From NCBI RefSeq assembly GCF_004919685.1, contig NZ_SMYZ01000003.1:1-64000 (forward strand): 64,000 bases of DNA, given 5' to 3'. The notes under the pieces are model-generated. The model was not told the DNA's origin. It made no database searches and saw only the letters and a program-made list of their open reading frames with translations. Below are positions 36,920 to 46,378 of this stretch, piece after piece. Made by a program: the position numbers and the translations under genes. Source of the DNA: Mesorhizobium norvegicum (lineage in GTDB: Bacteria > Pseudomonadota > Alphaproteobacteria > Rhizobiales > Rhizobiaceae). Position 1 is the first letter of the stretch, and every line of letters begins with the position of its first letter.

Positions 36920-37135
36920 GATGGTTCCATCTCGCTGTTGGGACAGGCGGGTATTGCCCGCCGCCTTGCAATTGTGATCGCCAGGCACTTTGCCATGTTG
37001 GCGTCACATAGAGTAAATAGCACCGCAACGATACGGTCCGGTTTTTGAGGGTCGGACCTATCATGCTGGCGATCGCGTAACGAAATCTTACGGAGCCAGG
37101 GGCGACTACGGCAAGAGGCGATTTCGGATTTGATC

Positions 37136-38299
37136 ATGCGGCACAGGCATTTCCTCAAACTATTCTCGGCTGGCACAATCGCGCTGTCGGTTCTGGCCGG
37201 GCCGGCGCTGGCCAATCCGGTGGTTGTGTTCGACCTCAACAGCGGCAAGATCCTGCAGCATCAGGATGCGTTCAAGCGCTGGTATCCGGCGTCGCTGAGC
37301 AAGCTGATGACCGCTTATGTGGCTTTCCGGGCCATTGCCGCCGGCGAGGTCCAGCTTGATTCGCCGATCAAGGTGACCAAACACTCCGCCGCCGAACCGC
37401 CAAGCAAGATGGGCTTCAAGCCGGGCTCGGTGATGCGGCTCGACAACGCGCTGAAGATGATGCTGGTCAAATCGGCCAACGACATCGCCATGGCCGTCGG
37501 CGAAAATGTCGGCGGCTCGCAGGCGGGCTTCGCCGTTCGCATGAACGCTGAAGCCCGGCGCCTCGGCATGACCGGAACGTATTTCGTCAACCCGAATGGG
37601 CTGTTTTCGCCGGAGCAGTATACGACGGCGCGCGACCTCGCCTTGCTGGTGATGGCGATCCGCAAGGAATTCCCGCAATACGCGCCCTGGTTTTCGATCG
37701 AAGGCCTTGCCGTCGGCAAGAAGGCGATCCCGAACTACAATCTCTTGATCGGCCGCTATCCCGGCGCCGACGGCATGAAGACCGGCTTTGTCTGCCCCTC
37801 CGGCTTCAACATGATCGGTTCGGCGACCCGCAACGGGCGCACGCTGGTCGCGGTCGTGCTTGGCGAGAAGTCGGCGGTCACCCGTGCCGAGGCCGCCGCG
37901 AGATTGCTCGACCAGGGTTTTGACACGCCTGCCGCCGGCTCGGCCACCGTCACCACGCTGGCGCCCTACGGCGACACCGTCTCGCCCAACGACATGCATG
38001 ACGAGGTCTGCAAGAAAAAGACGCCGCAGGAGCAGTCCGAAGCGCCGCCGGTCGTCGCCAAGGATGTGCCGAAATCGCCCTATCAGGAAAAGCTCGACCA
38101 TGTGCCGACGCTGGTTGCCGTCGGGCTCGGCGGCGCCACCGGTCCGGCGCCGAAGGCCATCCTCGACCAGGGTGCGCAGGAATACGCCGACGTGCCGATC
38201 CCGAGCTGGCGGCCCGATAGACCGGCTCCGGCCGGCACCGGTCCGAAGATTGCCGGCTCCGCCGCGCTGGGCGACCAGCCGGCCAAGGTTGCGAACTAG
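37136..38299 (+). CDS. D-alanyl-D-alanine carboxypeptidase (penicillin-binding protein 5/6 family)
   Basis: The 387-residue periplasmic serine peptidase has a signal peptide (cleavage after GPALA, about residue 26) and the three penicillin-binding motifs SLSK, SAN and KTG (SASLSKLM-like block near residue 50, KSANDIAM, and MKTGFVCPSG). It trims peptidoglycan pentapeptides. The C-terminal region of about 120 residues is Pro/Ala-rich and low in complexity, in place of the usual beta-domain and membrane anchor. Confidence 0.9.
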   Translation: MRHRHFLKLFSAGTIALSVLAGPALANPVVVFDLNSGKILQHQDAFKRWYPASLSKLMTAYVAFRAIAAGEVQLDSPIKVTKHSAAEPPSKMGFKPGSVMRLDNALKMMLVKSANDIAMAVGENVGGSQAGFAVRMNAEARRLGMTGTYFVNPNGLFSPEQYTTARDLALLVMAIRKEFPQYAPWFSIEGLAVGKKAIPNYNLLIGRYPGADGMKTGFVCPSGFNMIGSATRNGRTLVAVVLGEKSAVTRAEAAARLLDQGFDTPAAGSATVTTLAPYGDTVSPNDMHDEVCKKKTPQEQSEAPPVVAKDVPKSPYQEKLDHVPTLVAVGLGGATGPAPKAILDQGAQEYADVPIPSWRPDRPAPAGTGPKIAGSAALGDQPAKVAN

Positions 38300-38368
38300 A
38301 GCATGATCCCGAACCGAAGGTCCGCGTCAGCGAAACTTGGATACCGGTTTTCGGAAAAGATCATGCTC
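38299..38368. repeat. palindromic intergenic element with 10-bp perfect arms
   Basis: The arms GAGCATGATC (38299-38308) and GATCATGCTC (38359-38368) flank a 50-bp centre that includes CCGAA/TTCGG matches. It begins in the stop codon of the carboxypeptidase gene and ends 20 bp before the CobW start. Similar GATCATGCTC hairpins are familiar between genes in rhizobia (from memory). It could serve as a terminator and leaves little room for a separate cobW promoter. Confidence 0.6.
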
Positions 38369-38388
38369 AAACAAACAGATAGAACTCA

Positions 38389-39489
38389 ATGAGCGGCTTC
38401 CCGATCCCCGTCTCGGTGCTCACCGGTTTCCTCGGCGCCGGCAAGACGACGCTGCTCAACCGGCTGTTGAAGGATCCGGCGCTGGCTGACACGGCGGTCA
38501 TCATCAACGAGTTCGGTGAGGTGGCGATCGACCATCTGCTGGTCGAGCAGTCTTCCGACGGCATCATCCAGCTTTCGGACGGCTGCCTGTGCTGCACGGT
38601 GCGCGGCGAGCTGGTCGACACGCTGGCCGACCTGGTCGACCGGCTGCAGACCGGCCGCATCGCCCGACTTGCCCGCGTCATCGTCGAAACCACGGGGCTG
38701 GCCGATCCGGCGCCGGTGTTGCAGTCGATCATGGCGCATCCGGCGCTGGTCCAGGCCTTCCGGCTCGACGGCGTCATCACGCTGGTCGATGCGGTCAACG
38801 GCAATGCCACGCTCGACGCCCATGTCGAGGCGGTCAAGCAGGTCGCCGTCGCCGACCGCATCGTGCTCAGCAAAGCCGATCTGGTCGCCGACCCCGGCGA
38901 CCTGGAAACGTTGCGGGCGCGCCTGCGGCAGATCAATCCGGGCGCCGAACTGCTCGATGTCGCCGACACGGGGACAGGCGTGGCGGCGCTGTTTGACTGC
39001 GGCCTCTACAACCCGGCGACGAAATCCGCCGATGTGCGGCGCTGGCTTGGCGAGGAAGCCGCTCATGATCATCACCATCATGATGGCCATGATCACGAGC
39101 ATGGCCATGGTCATCGCCACGATTCGCGCGTCCGTTCCTATTCGTTGGTGCATGACGACCCGGTGCCGTTTTCAGCCATCGAGATGTTTCTCGACCTGCT
39201 GCGTTCGACCCATGGCGAGCGCCTGCTGCGCATGAAGGGCGTCATCGAGCTCAGGGAAGACCCGTCGCGGCCGCTGGTCATCCATGGCGTGCAGAAAATC
39301 CTGCATCCGCCGGTGCAATTGCCGTCCTGGCCCGATGGCCAGCGCGGCACGCGGCTGGTGCTGATCACGCTCGACATGCCGGAAGATTATATCCGCAGGC
39401 TGTTCGCCGCCTTCACCAACCGGCCGTCGATCGACACGCCCGACCGCGCGGCGCTGGAAAACAACCCGCTGGCGATTGCCGGACGTTGA
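38389..39489 (+). CDS. CobW/COG0523-family GTPase metallochaperone
   Basis: The 366-residue GTPase has P-loop GFLGAGKTTL, Walker B-type INEFGEVAID, the metal-binding CLCC motif in SDGCLCCTVR, and SKADL base recognition. A His/Asp-rich stretch near residues 225-245 (HDHHHHDGHDHEHGHGH) probably binds Zn or other metals, and a C-terminal CobW_C domain follows. The family delivers metals to client proteins. No clear Zur-like site or clear client lies adjacent. Confidence 0.88.
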   Translation: MSGFPIPVSVLTGFLGAGKTTLLNRLLKDPALADTAVIINEFGEVAIDHLLVEQSSDGIIQLSDGCLCCTVRGELVDTLADLVDRLQTGRIARLARVIVETTGLADPAPVLQSIMAHPALVQAFRLDGVITLVDAVNGNATLDAHVEAVKQVAVADRIVLSKADLVADPGDLETLRARLRQINPGAELLDVADTGTGVAALFDCGLYNPATKSADVRRWLGEEAAHDHHHHDGHDHEHGHGHRHDSRVRSYSLVHDDPVPFSAIEMFLDLLRSTHGERLLRMKGVIELREDPSRPLVIHGVQKILHPPVQLPSWPDGQRGTRLVLITLDMPEDYIRRLFAAFTNRPSIDTPDRAALENNPLAIAGR

Positions 39490-39498
39490 CCTCTACGA

Positions 39499-39735
39499 TT
39501 ACGGCGCGCCGCGCTCGACCAGGAAGCGATGACCACCGGAGACCGCCGCCGTCTCAATCAACTGGTGGCCGCTGTCGGAGCAGAAGGCCGGAATATCGAT
39601 GACGGCGAGCGGGTCGGTGGTCTCTAACCAAAGCCGGCTGCCCGGCTGCATCCCGGCCAGGCGTTTCTTCGCCTTGAGCACGGGCAAGGGGCAGTTCAGC
39701 CCCTTGAGGTCATAAACAGCGGCGCGATCAGCCAC
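39499..39735 (-). CDS. TusA/SirA-like sulfur carrier protein
   Basis: This small protein of about 78-82 residues has the CPxP motif (LKGLNCPLPVLKAKK) and a two-layer TusA fold pattern. The start is unclear: GTG 39735 or TTG 39747, the latter overlapping the upstream gene's stop. It may carry persulfide sulfur for tRNA thiolation or cofactor assembly. It is 9 bp downstream of the L,D-transpeptidase gene. Confidence 0.8.
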   Translation of the reverse strand: MADRAAVYDLKGLNCPLPVLKAKKRLAGMQPGSRLWLETTDPLAVIDIPAFCSDSGHQLIETAAVSGGHRFLVERGAP

Positions 39736-39743
39736 GGGTGAAA

Positions 39744-41042
39744 TCAACCGCCGAACATGCCGAGCAGCTTGTTCTTCAGCTTCGTCACGCGGCTCTCGTC
39801 GGCGCTCGCCGCTTGCGTTTCCGCTACCGGCGCGGCTTCGGAAGGGGCAGCGATGGTCGCGGTGGCGACAGGGGCTTCCTTGGCGGCCTTCTCGGCCTCC
39901 TTTTCAGCCAGAGCCAGGGCCTTGGCGGCTTCCTTGGCTTGCTTGGCCGCCTCTATGGCAGCCAGCCTCTGCTCCTCGGCCTTCTGCTTGGCGGCTTTTT
40001 CGGCGTCGAGCGCAGCCATTTTGCGGCCGGCCGGCGAATCGATGCGGCCCATGCGCGCCGTCTCGGTGACCGAGCCGTCATTGTTGAGCGACGGCGGGTC
40101 GATCGGCACGCGCTCGCCGCGCGCCCGGCGCTTGGACCAGTCGGAGACGATGCTGGCTTCCTTGATGCCGGCGATGGTCGGCTTGGGTGGGGGCACGCTG
40201 GCCTTGACCGCGCCGTTGAAAGCCGCGTCATAGGTGCTCATGTAGGAATTGTAGGCGCTTTTCAGCGAATCAGGCTGCGTCGTCGCCGGGCAGGCGCCGG
40301 TCGGATCGAATGTCTGGCCGTCGGCGGCAACCTGGTTGAAGACATAGCGCTTTTCGCAGACATCGACCTTCGGCGGCACCTTGGTGATCTCGAAATTGTC
40401 GTAGCCGACCTTCAGCATCTTCCAGAATTCGTAATTCGGGTCGTTGCGATAGCGCGCCATGTTGGCGGCGGTCATGCGGAACGGAAAGGCCTCGACCTGG
40501 AACTCGGTCTGCCCGCCCTGAAACGCGTCGCGGCCAAAGGCATAGATCTGCTCGATCTGCGCATCGGTCATCGAATAGCAGCCCGACGACGAGCAAGCGC
40601 CGTGCACCATCAGGTTCTGACCCGTGCGGCCATTGGCGCGGTCATAGGCGTTGGGAAAGCCGATGTTGAAGGACAGATGATAGTTCGAGCGCGGATTCAT
40701 CTGCGACGGCCGCACCGTGTAGAAGCCTTCCGGCGCCTGGCGGTCGCCCTCGGTGTATTTGGGCCCCAGCTTGCCCGACCATTTGCAGATGTCGTAGCTG
40801 GCGACCATGTCGTAGCGGCCGTTGGTCTTGGCCTTCCAGATCTCGAGCTTGCCCTCTTCCTTGAAGATGCGGGCCATCACCGAGGAGGTACGGACCATGC
40901 CCTTGGCCCTCATGTCGGCGAGGATCTTGTCGGGCAGCGGCTTGTTGGCCTCCGGCGCGAAATCCTTCATCGACGAATTGTTACACCCGGCAACGCCGAG
41001 GGCTGCGATCAGGATTCCGGTGCGGGCAAGCTTGACAAACAT
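39744..41042 (-). CDS. L,D-transpeptidase family lipoprotein
   Basis: The 432-residue protein starts at ATG 41042 with a lipoprotein-type signal (LIAALGVAGC). It has a YkuD-type catalytic domain with the motif HGACSSSGCYSM (His and Cys nucleophile) and an alanine/lysine/glutamate-rich coiled-coil tail (about 330-400). Such ErfK/YkuD-type proteins cross-link peptidoglycan or attach proteins to it. The open frame upstream of 41042 covers a promoter region and is not used. Confidence 0.88.
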   Translation of the reverse strand: MFVKLARTGILIAALGVAGCNNSSMKDFAPEANKPLPDKILADMRAKGMVRTSSVMARIFKEEGKLEIWKAKTNGRYDMVASYDICKWSGKLGPKYTEGDRQAPEGFYTVRPSQMNPRSNYHLSFNIGFPNAYDRANGRTGQNLMVHGACSSSGCYSMTDAQIEQIYAFGRDAFQGGQTEFQVEAFPFRMTAANMARYRNDPNYEFWKMLKVGYDNFEITKVPPKVDVCEKRYVFNQVAADGQTFDPTGACPATTQPDSLKSAYNSYMSTYDAAFNGAVKASVPPPKPTIAGIKEASIVSDWSKRRARGERVPIDPPSLNNDGSVTETARMGRIDSPAGRKMAALDAEKAAKQKAEEQRLAAIEAAKQAKEAAKALALAEKEAEKAAKEAPVATATIAAPSEAAPVAETQAASADESRVTKLKNKLLGMFGG

Positions 41043-41198
41043 GGCTACGGATATCGTCTTTTCTCTGGCGCCCGGGCGTTTCTTGCCCCGGCTACTGCAC
41101 TGCGCATCGACGGACCCTAAGCCCGTTAACCTTGAAAATTCCTTACCGCAAGTGCCGACGCGTCCCCCTGCGGCAGTCTCATTGAGCCGAATGCAGCG

Positions 41199-41219
41199 GC
41201 ATTTTTGTGGCAAAAATGC
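41199..41219. other. perfect inverted repeat between L,D-transpeptidase and accA
   Basis: A 9-bp palindrome, GCATTTTTG (41199-41207) and CAAAAATGC (41211-41219), with a 3-base loop lies 40 bp beyond the accA stop and about 160 bp upstream of the transpeptidase start. It could act as a terminator for accA or as an operator. The rest of this 216-bp gap holds no gene. Confidence 0.45.
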
Positions 41220-41258
41220 TCCGCGCCGCCACATTGTGGCGGGCAAGGCTGCCTGCGG

Positions 41259-42209
41259 TCAGAGGCTGCGGCCCATTGCCAGGTATTTCTCGCGGCGCTG
41301 CTCACGGAAATCGGTGTTGGCGCCGGCAAAGTCCTTCATCGTCCTGGCGATGAGGTCGCCGGTCGCGGCAATCACCGTTTCGGCGCCGCGATGCGCGCCG
41401 CCGAGCGGTTCGGGAATGATGGCGTCGATGATCTTCAGCTCCAGAAGATCCTGCGCGGTGATCTTCATGTTGGTCGCCGCGTCCTTCGATCGTGTCGTGT
41501 CGCGCCACAGGATCGAGGCAGCACCCTCCGGCGAAATCACCGAATAGATGGCGTGTTCGAGCATATAGACGCGGTTGGCGGTGGCGATGGCGATGGCGCC
41601 GCCCGAGCCGCCTTCGCCGATGACCACCGAGATCGACGGCACTTTCAGGCCAAGGCAGGCCGAAGTTGAGCGCGCAATGGCTTCCGCCTGGCCGCGCTCC
41701 TCGGCGCCGACGCCGGGATAGGCGCCGGCGGTGTCGACTAGCGTCAGCAGCGGGATCTTGAAGCGGTCGGCGAGTTCCATCAGCCGCACCGCCTTGCGGT
41801 AGCCTTCCGGCCGCACCGAGCCGAAATTGTGCTTCAGGCGGCTGGTCGTGTCGGAACCTTTTTCCTGGCCGATAATGGCAACAGGTTCGCCGCGGAAGCG
41901 GGCGAAACCGCCGACGATCGCCTGGTCCTCGCCGTAATTGCGGTCGCCGGCCAGCGGTGTGAAATCGTTGAACAGGCCCTTGATGTAGTCGACGCAATGC
42001 GGCCTGTCGGGATGGCGCGCCACCTGCACCTTCTGCCACGGCGTCAGCGCCTTGTAGGCGTCGCGCAGCGCGTCGCGGGAGCGCTTCTCGAGACGGCTGA
42101 TCTCGTCACCGACATCGACCGCCTCGCCGTTCTCGGCAAGCTTCTTCAGCTCGAGGATCTTGCCCTCGAGGTCCTGCACCGGCTTTTCGAAATCGAGGTA
42201 ATTATACAT
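41259..42209 (-). CDS. accA: acetyl-CoA carboxylase carboxyltransferase subunit alpha
   Basis: The 316-residue AccA starts at ATG 42209 ([15 protein letters not shown]), the typical alphaproteobacterial beginning. Recognisable segments are [35 protein letters not shown] and [11 protein letters not shown]. It transfers carboxyl from carboxybiotin to acetyl-CoA with AccD in fatty-acid synthesis. It lies 99 bp downstream of xerD. Confidence 0.95.
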   Translation of the reverse strand: MYNYLDFEKPVQDLEGKILELKKLAENGEAVDVGDEISRLEKRSRDALRDAYKALTPWQKVQVARHPDRPHCVDYIKGLFNDFTPLAGDRNYGEDQAIVGGFARFRGEPVAIIGQEKGSDTTSRLKHNFGSVRPEGYRKAVRLMELADRFKIPLLTLVDTAGAYPGVGAEERGQAEAIARSTSACLGLKVPSISVVIGEGGSGGAIAIATANRVYMLEHAIYSVISPEGAASILWRDTTRSKDAATNMKITAQDLLELKIIDAIIPEPLGGAHRGAETVIAATGDLIARTMKDFAGANTDFREQRREKYLAMGRSL

Positions 42210-42308
42210 GCGTGAGCGGACCGATACGTCGGAAGGCAATGGCTGACGGAACCCTTGAATACAAGGCTCCGGGCGGTGGAATGTCGTCCTCACATAGCGA
42301 TATGAGGC

Positions 42309-43244
42309 CTAGTCGGCAAGCGGATGATGATCGTTGACCAGCCGCACCAGCCGCTCTTCCAGCACATGGGTGTAAATCTGTGTCGTCGATATGTCGGCAT
42401 GGCCGAGCAATTGCTGCACGGCCCTGAGATCGGCGCCGTTCTGCAGGAGATGGCTGGCGAAAGCATGGCGCAGCACATGCGGCGAGATCTTCGCCGAGGC
42501 GATGCCGGCCCTTGCCGCCAGCCCTTTCAGGTCGCGTGCGAAGACCTGGCGCGAGAGATAGCCGCTGTCGGATGCGGCCGGAAACAGGAACGGACTGTCG
42601 GCGAAGGCTGGAACTTTGGCGCGGGCGGCAAGCCAGGTCTTCATCGCCATGCGCGCCTTGGCCGAGAGCGGCACCATGCGCTCCTTGTCGCCCTTGCCGC
42701 GCACCATGAAGAAGCGGTCGTCGCGCTGCGCCACCGTCACCGGCAGGCCGACCAGTTCGGAAACGCGCAGGCCGGTGGCATAAAGCACCTCGACCAGCGC
42801 ATGCAGGCGCAGTGCCGCCAGCCACTCACTGTTGCCTAGCGCAGCATCGTTGCCGAGCCTGGCATCGCCGGCCTCAAGCGCTGCGCGGTCGATCAGCCTG
42901 CCGGTGTCGGCCTCGCTCATCGTCTTGGGCAGCGGACGGCCTTTTTTCGGACTGTCCAGCGTGCCGGTTGGGTCATCGCCGCGCAGGCCTTCGGCGTAGA
43001 GGAATTTGAAGAACTGGCGGATCGCCGACAGTTTGCGCGCCTGCGACGTGGCGGCAAAGCCGCGGGCGGCGATGTCGTCGAGATAGGCGCGAATATCGGC
43101 GGCGGCCGCGCCGGCGAGCCCGCCATCGATCTCGCTTGAGGCGTCTTCGAGGTCGCGGCGGTAGGAGGAAAGCGTGTTTTCGGCAGCGCCTCGCTCGGCA
43201 CTCATCATTTCCAGAAAGGCTTCGATGCGGGCGGCGCTGTTCAT
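42309..43244 (-). CDS. xerD: site-specific tyrosine recombinase XerD
   Basis: The 311-residue recombinase has a SAM-like N-terminal domain and the catalytic residues Arg in [34 protein letters not shown] and Tyr in IYTHV. It resolves chromosome dimers at dif with XerC. The xerD-accA and xerD-aroK neighbourhood is the normal chromosomal one in rhizobia, so it is housekeeping rather than a mobile-element integrase. Confidence 0.93.
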   Translation of the reverse strand: MNSAARIEAFLEMMSAERGAAENTLSSYRRDLEDASSEIDGGLAGAAAADIRAYLDDIAARGFAATSQARKLSAIRQFFKFLYAEGLRGDDPTGTLDSPKKGRPLPKTMSEADTGRLIDRAALEAGDARLGNDAALGNSEWLAALRLHALVEVLYATGLRVSELVGLPVTVAQRDDRFFMVRGKGDKERMVPLSAKARMAMKTWLAARAKVPAFADSPFLFPAASDSGYLSRQVFARDLKGLAARAGIASAKISPHVLRHAFASHLLQNGADLRAVQQLLGHADISTTQIYTHVLEERLVRLVNDHHPLAD

Positions 43245-43261
43245 TCAGCTTTTCTTGTCAT

Positions 43262-43414
43262 TCAGCTTTTCTTGGGATTGAGCTTTTCCGGAGGGATGCG
43301 CACGCTCATTTCCCCCTTCTTGGGCTCGACGAACATCACCAGTGCGAACATCGTACCATAGGCAATGCCAGCCAGAATCGCTGTTATTACGACAAAGCGA
43401 AACAGTGTCGGCAT
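43262..43414 (-). CDS. small membrane protein, 50 residues
   Basis: The real gene is the C-terminal 50 residues of a longer open frame, starting at ATG 43414 (MPTLFRFVVITAI). It has one or two membrane segments and a charged tail ending KLNPKKS. Small proteins of this type are found upstream of xerD in rhizobia and have been mislabelled as histidine kinase. It lies 17 bp upstream of xerD on the same strand. Its function is unknown. Confidence 0.65.
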   Translation of the reverse strand: MPTLFRFVVITAILAGIAYGTMFALVMFVEPKKGEMSVRIPPEKLNPKKS

Positions 43415-43625
43415 CAATTTTCGCCCGTCTTCTTGTTCTGCGTTTCCAAACCCTGTCCCCTTATGGGACGCCAATCCGGCCAATTCAAGGAAGAAGCTGA
43501 GGCCTGTTAGCAACTTCTGATGCAGAGCCCTGCCAGCCCATATCGGGCTCAAGGCGCTTGCCACGCTTGACGCAAACGGGCTTTTCATGTCGATACGCCG
43601 GCAAAGAGGGCCCTAGAAACATTCG

Positions 43626-44237
43626 ATGAACGCGCTGCCAGCAAATCCTCCAGACGAGACCCACGCCGCGCTGCTTGGCCGGTTGGGCAGCCGTTCCGTC
43701 GTCTTTGTCGGGCTGATGGGCGCCGGCAAGACGGCGATCGGCCGCAAGGTGGCGACGATGCTGGCGCTGCCCTTCATCGACAGCGACCAGGAGATCGAAA
43801 GCGTCTCGCGCATGACCGTTCCGGAGCTGTTCGAGCGTTATGGCGAGACCGAGTTCAGGGCGCTGGAGCAGCGCGTCATCCTGCGCGTGCTGGAAAACGG
43901 CCCGCAAGTGCTGTCGACGGGCGGCGGCGCCTTCATGAACGCGCAGACGCGCGAGGCGATCGCCGCGCACGGCGTGTCGGTGTGGCTGAAGGCTGAGCTC
44001 GACCTTCTGATGGATCGCGTCTCCAAGAAACAGAACCGGCCGCTCCTGAAAAGTGCTGACCCCCGTGCCGTGCTGGAGCGGCTGATGGGCGAGCGCTATC
44101 CGGTCTATGCGACATCCGATGTCACCGTGCCGACCCGCGACGACCGCAAGGAGGTCATCGCCACCGAGGTGGTGAACGCGCTGTGCCGGCATTTCGGCAT
44201 CGATGAGACCGCCGCGACAGGCGAGGTGGAATCGTGA
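43626..44237 (+). CDS. aroK: shikimate kinase
   Basis: The 203-residue kinase has Walker [12 protein letters not shown], substrate-binding DSDQEIE and FRALEQRV, and GGGAFM. It phosphorylates shikimate in aromatic amino-acid synthesis. It overlaps aroB by 4 bp (GTGA), giving coupled translation. Confidence 0.95.
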   Translation: MNALPANPPDETHAALLGRLGSRSVVFVGLMGAGKTAIGRKVATMLALPFIDSDQEIESVSRMTVPELFERYGETEFRALEQRVILRVLENGPQVLSTGGGAFMNAQTREAIAAHGVSVWLKAELDLLMDRVSKKQNRPLLKSADPRAVLERLMGERYPVYATSDVTVPTRDDRKEVIATEVVNALCRHFGIDETAATGEVES

Positions 44238-45370
44238 GCGTTGATGCACCCGTTGTTGTCGAAGTCGGCCTTGGCGACCGGACCTACGACATTCTGATCG
44301 GCTCCGGCCTGCTGTCGCGCGCCGGTGCCGAGATTTCGCGCCGCCTGCCAGGCACCCGCGCCGCCGTCATCACCGACGCCAATGTCGCGGCGGCACATCT
44401 CGATGCGCTGAAGGCCGGCCTCGAAACGAGCGGCATCCAGCCCGCCATCATCACGCTGCCGCCTGGCGAGAAGACCAAGAGCTTCGCCCATCTCGAAGAG
44501 GTGGTCGACGGTGTGCTGGCTGCCAGGCTGGAGCGCGGCGACATCGTCATCGCCTTCGGCGGCGGTGTCATCGGCGATCTCGCCGGCTTTGCCGCCGGCA
44601 TCGTGCGCCGCGGCATGAATTTCGTGCAGATCCCGACCTCGCTGCTGGCGCAGGTCGATTCCTCTGTCGGTGGCAAGACCGGCATCAACAGTGCGCGCGG
44701 CAAGAACCTCGTCGGCGTCTTCCATCAGCCGAAGCTGGTGCTGGCCGATACCGGAGTGCTCGACACGTTGCCGATCCGTGAATTCCGCGCTGGCTACGCC
44801 GAACTCGCCAAATACGGGCTCATCGACCGGCCGGAGTTTTTCGCCTGGCTGGAAGAGAACTGGGCAAAGGTGTTTGCCGGCGGGCCGGAGAGGGCGCAGG
44901 CCATTGCCGAAGCCTGCCGCGCCAAGGCCGACGTGGTTGCCCGCGACGAGTTCGAGACCGGCGACCGCGCCCTGCTCAATCTCGGCCACACATTCGGCCA
45001 CGCGCTGGAAGCCGCCACGCAGTATGACGGAGCTCGCCTCGTCCACGGCGAGGGGGTCGCCATCGGCATGGCGCTGGCGTACCGGTTCTCGTCGCGGCTC
45101 AATCTGGCCAGCCCCGACGATGCGGCGCGCGTCGAGGCGCATCTGCGCGCCGTCGGCCTGCCCTGGCGCATGGCCGACATTCCGGGCGATTTGCCCGATG
45201 CCGAAGCACTGCTGGCCTTCATCACCCAGGACAAGAAGGTGTCGCGCGGCGCGCTGACCTTCATCCTGACGCGCGGCGTCGGCCAGGCCTTCATCGCCAA
45301 GGACGTGCCGGCCTCGGAAGTGCTGTCGTTCCTGAGGGAAAACCATCCAGCCAACGGGAAAGCCGGCTGA
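44234..45370 (+). CDS. aroB: 3-dehydroquinate synthase
   Basis: The 378-residue NAD- and Zn-dependent enzyme of the shikimate pathway has [46 protein letters not shown] (Zn His) and the C-terminal [13 protein letters not shown]. It starts with GTG 44234 inside the aroK stop. Confidence 0.95.
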   Translation: MSVDAPVVVEVGLGDRTYDILIGSGLLSRAGAEISRRLPGTRAAVITDANVAAAHLDALKAGLETSGIQPAIITLPPGEKTKSFAHLEEVVDGVLAARLERGDIVIAFGGGVIGDLAGFAAGIVRRGMNFVQIPTSLLAQVDSSVGGKTGINSARGKNLVGVFHQPKLVLADTGVLDTLPIREFRAGYAELAKYGLIDRPEFFAWLEENWAKVFAGGPERAQAIAEACRAKADVVARDEFETGDRALLNLGHTFGHALEAATQYDGARLVHGEGVAIGMALAYRFSSRLNLASPDDAARVEAHLRAVGLPWRMADIPGDLPDAEALLAFITQDKKVSRGALTFILTRGVGQAFIAKDVPASEVLSFLRENHPANGKAG

Positions 45371-45371
45371 G

Positions 45372-46262
45372 ATGGACACCGGCTGGATCGTTGTCGCCGT
45401 CCTTGCCATCCTTCTCCTGCTGGTCGTTGCCGTGCGCACGCGCCTCCTCGCCATGTTCGGCTACGAGCTGTCTCGCATCGAGCCGCTGCGCTCGAGCCAG
45501 GACGAGTTGCGCGGCGCGGTGGACGATTTCCGCCGCGACGGCCAGGTGGTGCGCGAGGACCGCGACCGCGTCGGCGGCCTGTTCGATCTCGCCGAGCTTG
45601 AAGTGTCCGACATCATGGTCCACCGCACCAATATGCGCTCGGTCAATGCCGACAATGCACCGGAAGCGGTGGTGCGCGAGATCCTGCAGAGCCCGCACAC
45701 CCGCATGCCGCTGTGGAAGGGCTCGCTCGACAACATCGTCGGCGTGCTGCACGCCAAGGATCTGCTGCGTGCCTTGAACGAAGTCGGCAACGACTTCTCC
45801 AGGATCGATGTGATGAAGATCGCCTCGAAACCATGGTTCGTGCCCGACACGACGACCTTGCAGGAACAGCTCAACGCCTTCCTGCGCCGCAAGGCGCATT
45901 TCGCTATCGTCGTCGACGAATATGGCGAGGTCGAAGGGCTGGTGACGCTGGAGGACATTATCGAGGAGATCGTCGGCGAGATCGCAGACGAGCATGATGT
46001 CGACATTCAGGGCGTCAAGCAGGAGGCCGACGGCTCCGTCGTCGTCGATGGCAATGTGCCGATCCGCGATCTCAACCGGGCGCTCGACTGGAACCTGCCG
46101 GATGAGGAGGCGACCACGATCGCCGGCCTCGTCATTCACGAGACGCAGTTGATCCCGGAGGAGAAGCAGGCTTTTACGTTCCACGGCAAGCGCTTCACCG
46201 TCATGAAGCGCGACAAGAACCGGATCGCAAGGTTGAGGATAAGGCCAGCCGGCGACGGTTAA
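45372..46262 (+). CDS. HlyC/CorC-type CBS-pair protein lacking the DUF21 membrane domain
   Basis: The 296-residue protein has one N-terminal membrane segment (IVVAVLAILLLLVVAVRT), then the linker that normally follows the DUF21 (CNNM) domain. Two CBS domains follow (about 85-205: DIMVHRTNMRSVN, TRMPLWKGS, HFAIVVDEYGEVEGLVTLED), then a C-terminal CorC/HlyC domain. Family members beside aroB in rhizobia usually have about 430 residues with a three- to four-span DUF21 domain. Here the gene starts only 2 bp after the aroB stop, so there is no room for the missing part, and ion transport by itself seems unlikely. Confidence 0.82.
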   Translation: MDTGWIVVAVLAILLLLVVAVRTRLLAMFGYELSRIEPLRSSQDELRGAVDDFRRDGQVVREDRDRVGGLFDLAELEVSDIMVHRTNMRSVNADNAPEAVVREILQSPHTRMPLWKGSLDNIVGVLHAKDLLRALNEVGNDFSRIDVMKIASKPWFVPDTTTLQEQLNAFLRRKAHFAIVVDEYGEVEGLVTLEDIIEEIVGEIADEHDVDIQGVKQEADGSVVVDGNVPIRDLNRALDWNLPDEEATTIAGLVIHETQLIPEEKQAFTFHGKRFTVMKRDKNRIARLRIRPAGDG

Positions 46263-46378
46263 GACGCATCCCGTTGAAACGAAGACAGGCGACGCGCTTC
46301 AAGCCCCGTTTTGATGCACGTCGCCCAAAACCGCTGCGCACTTTTTGGCGCCATGAGAACCAGCGCAGCTGTGGAGCC

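Noticed and set aside
41042..41246. 68-residue N-terminal extension of the L,D-transpeptidase
   Set aside because: A lipoprotein signal begins exactly at ATG 41042; upstream codons cover a promoter-like gap with a palindrome.
42309..43244. Tyrosine recombinase as sign of a mobile island
   Set aside because: The protein is the housekeeping XerD in its normal setting near accA and aroK.
45370..45375. Frameshift or wrong start as cause of the short CorC protein
   Set aside because: Only 2 bp separate the gene from the aroB stop, so no DUF21 coding sequence exists there in any frame.
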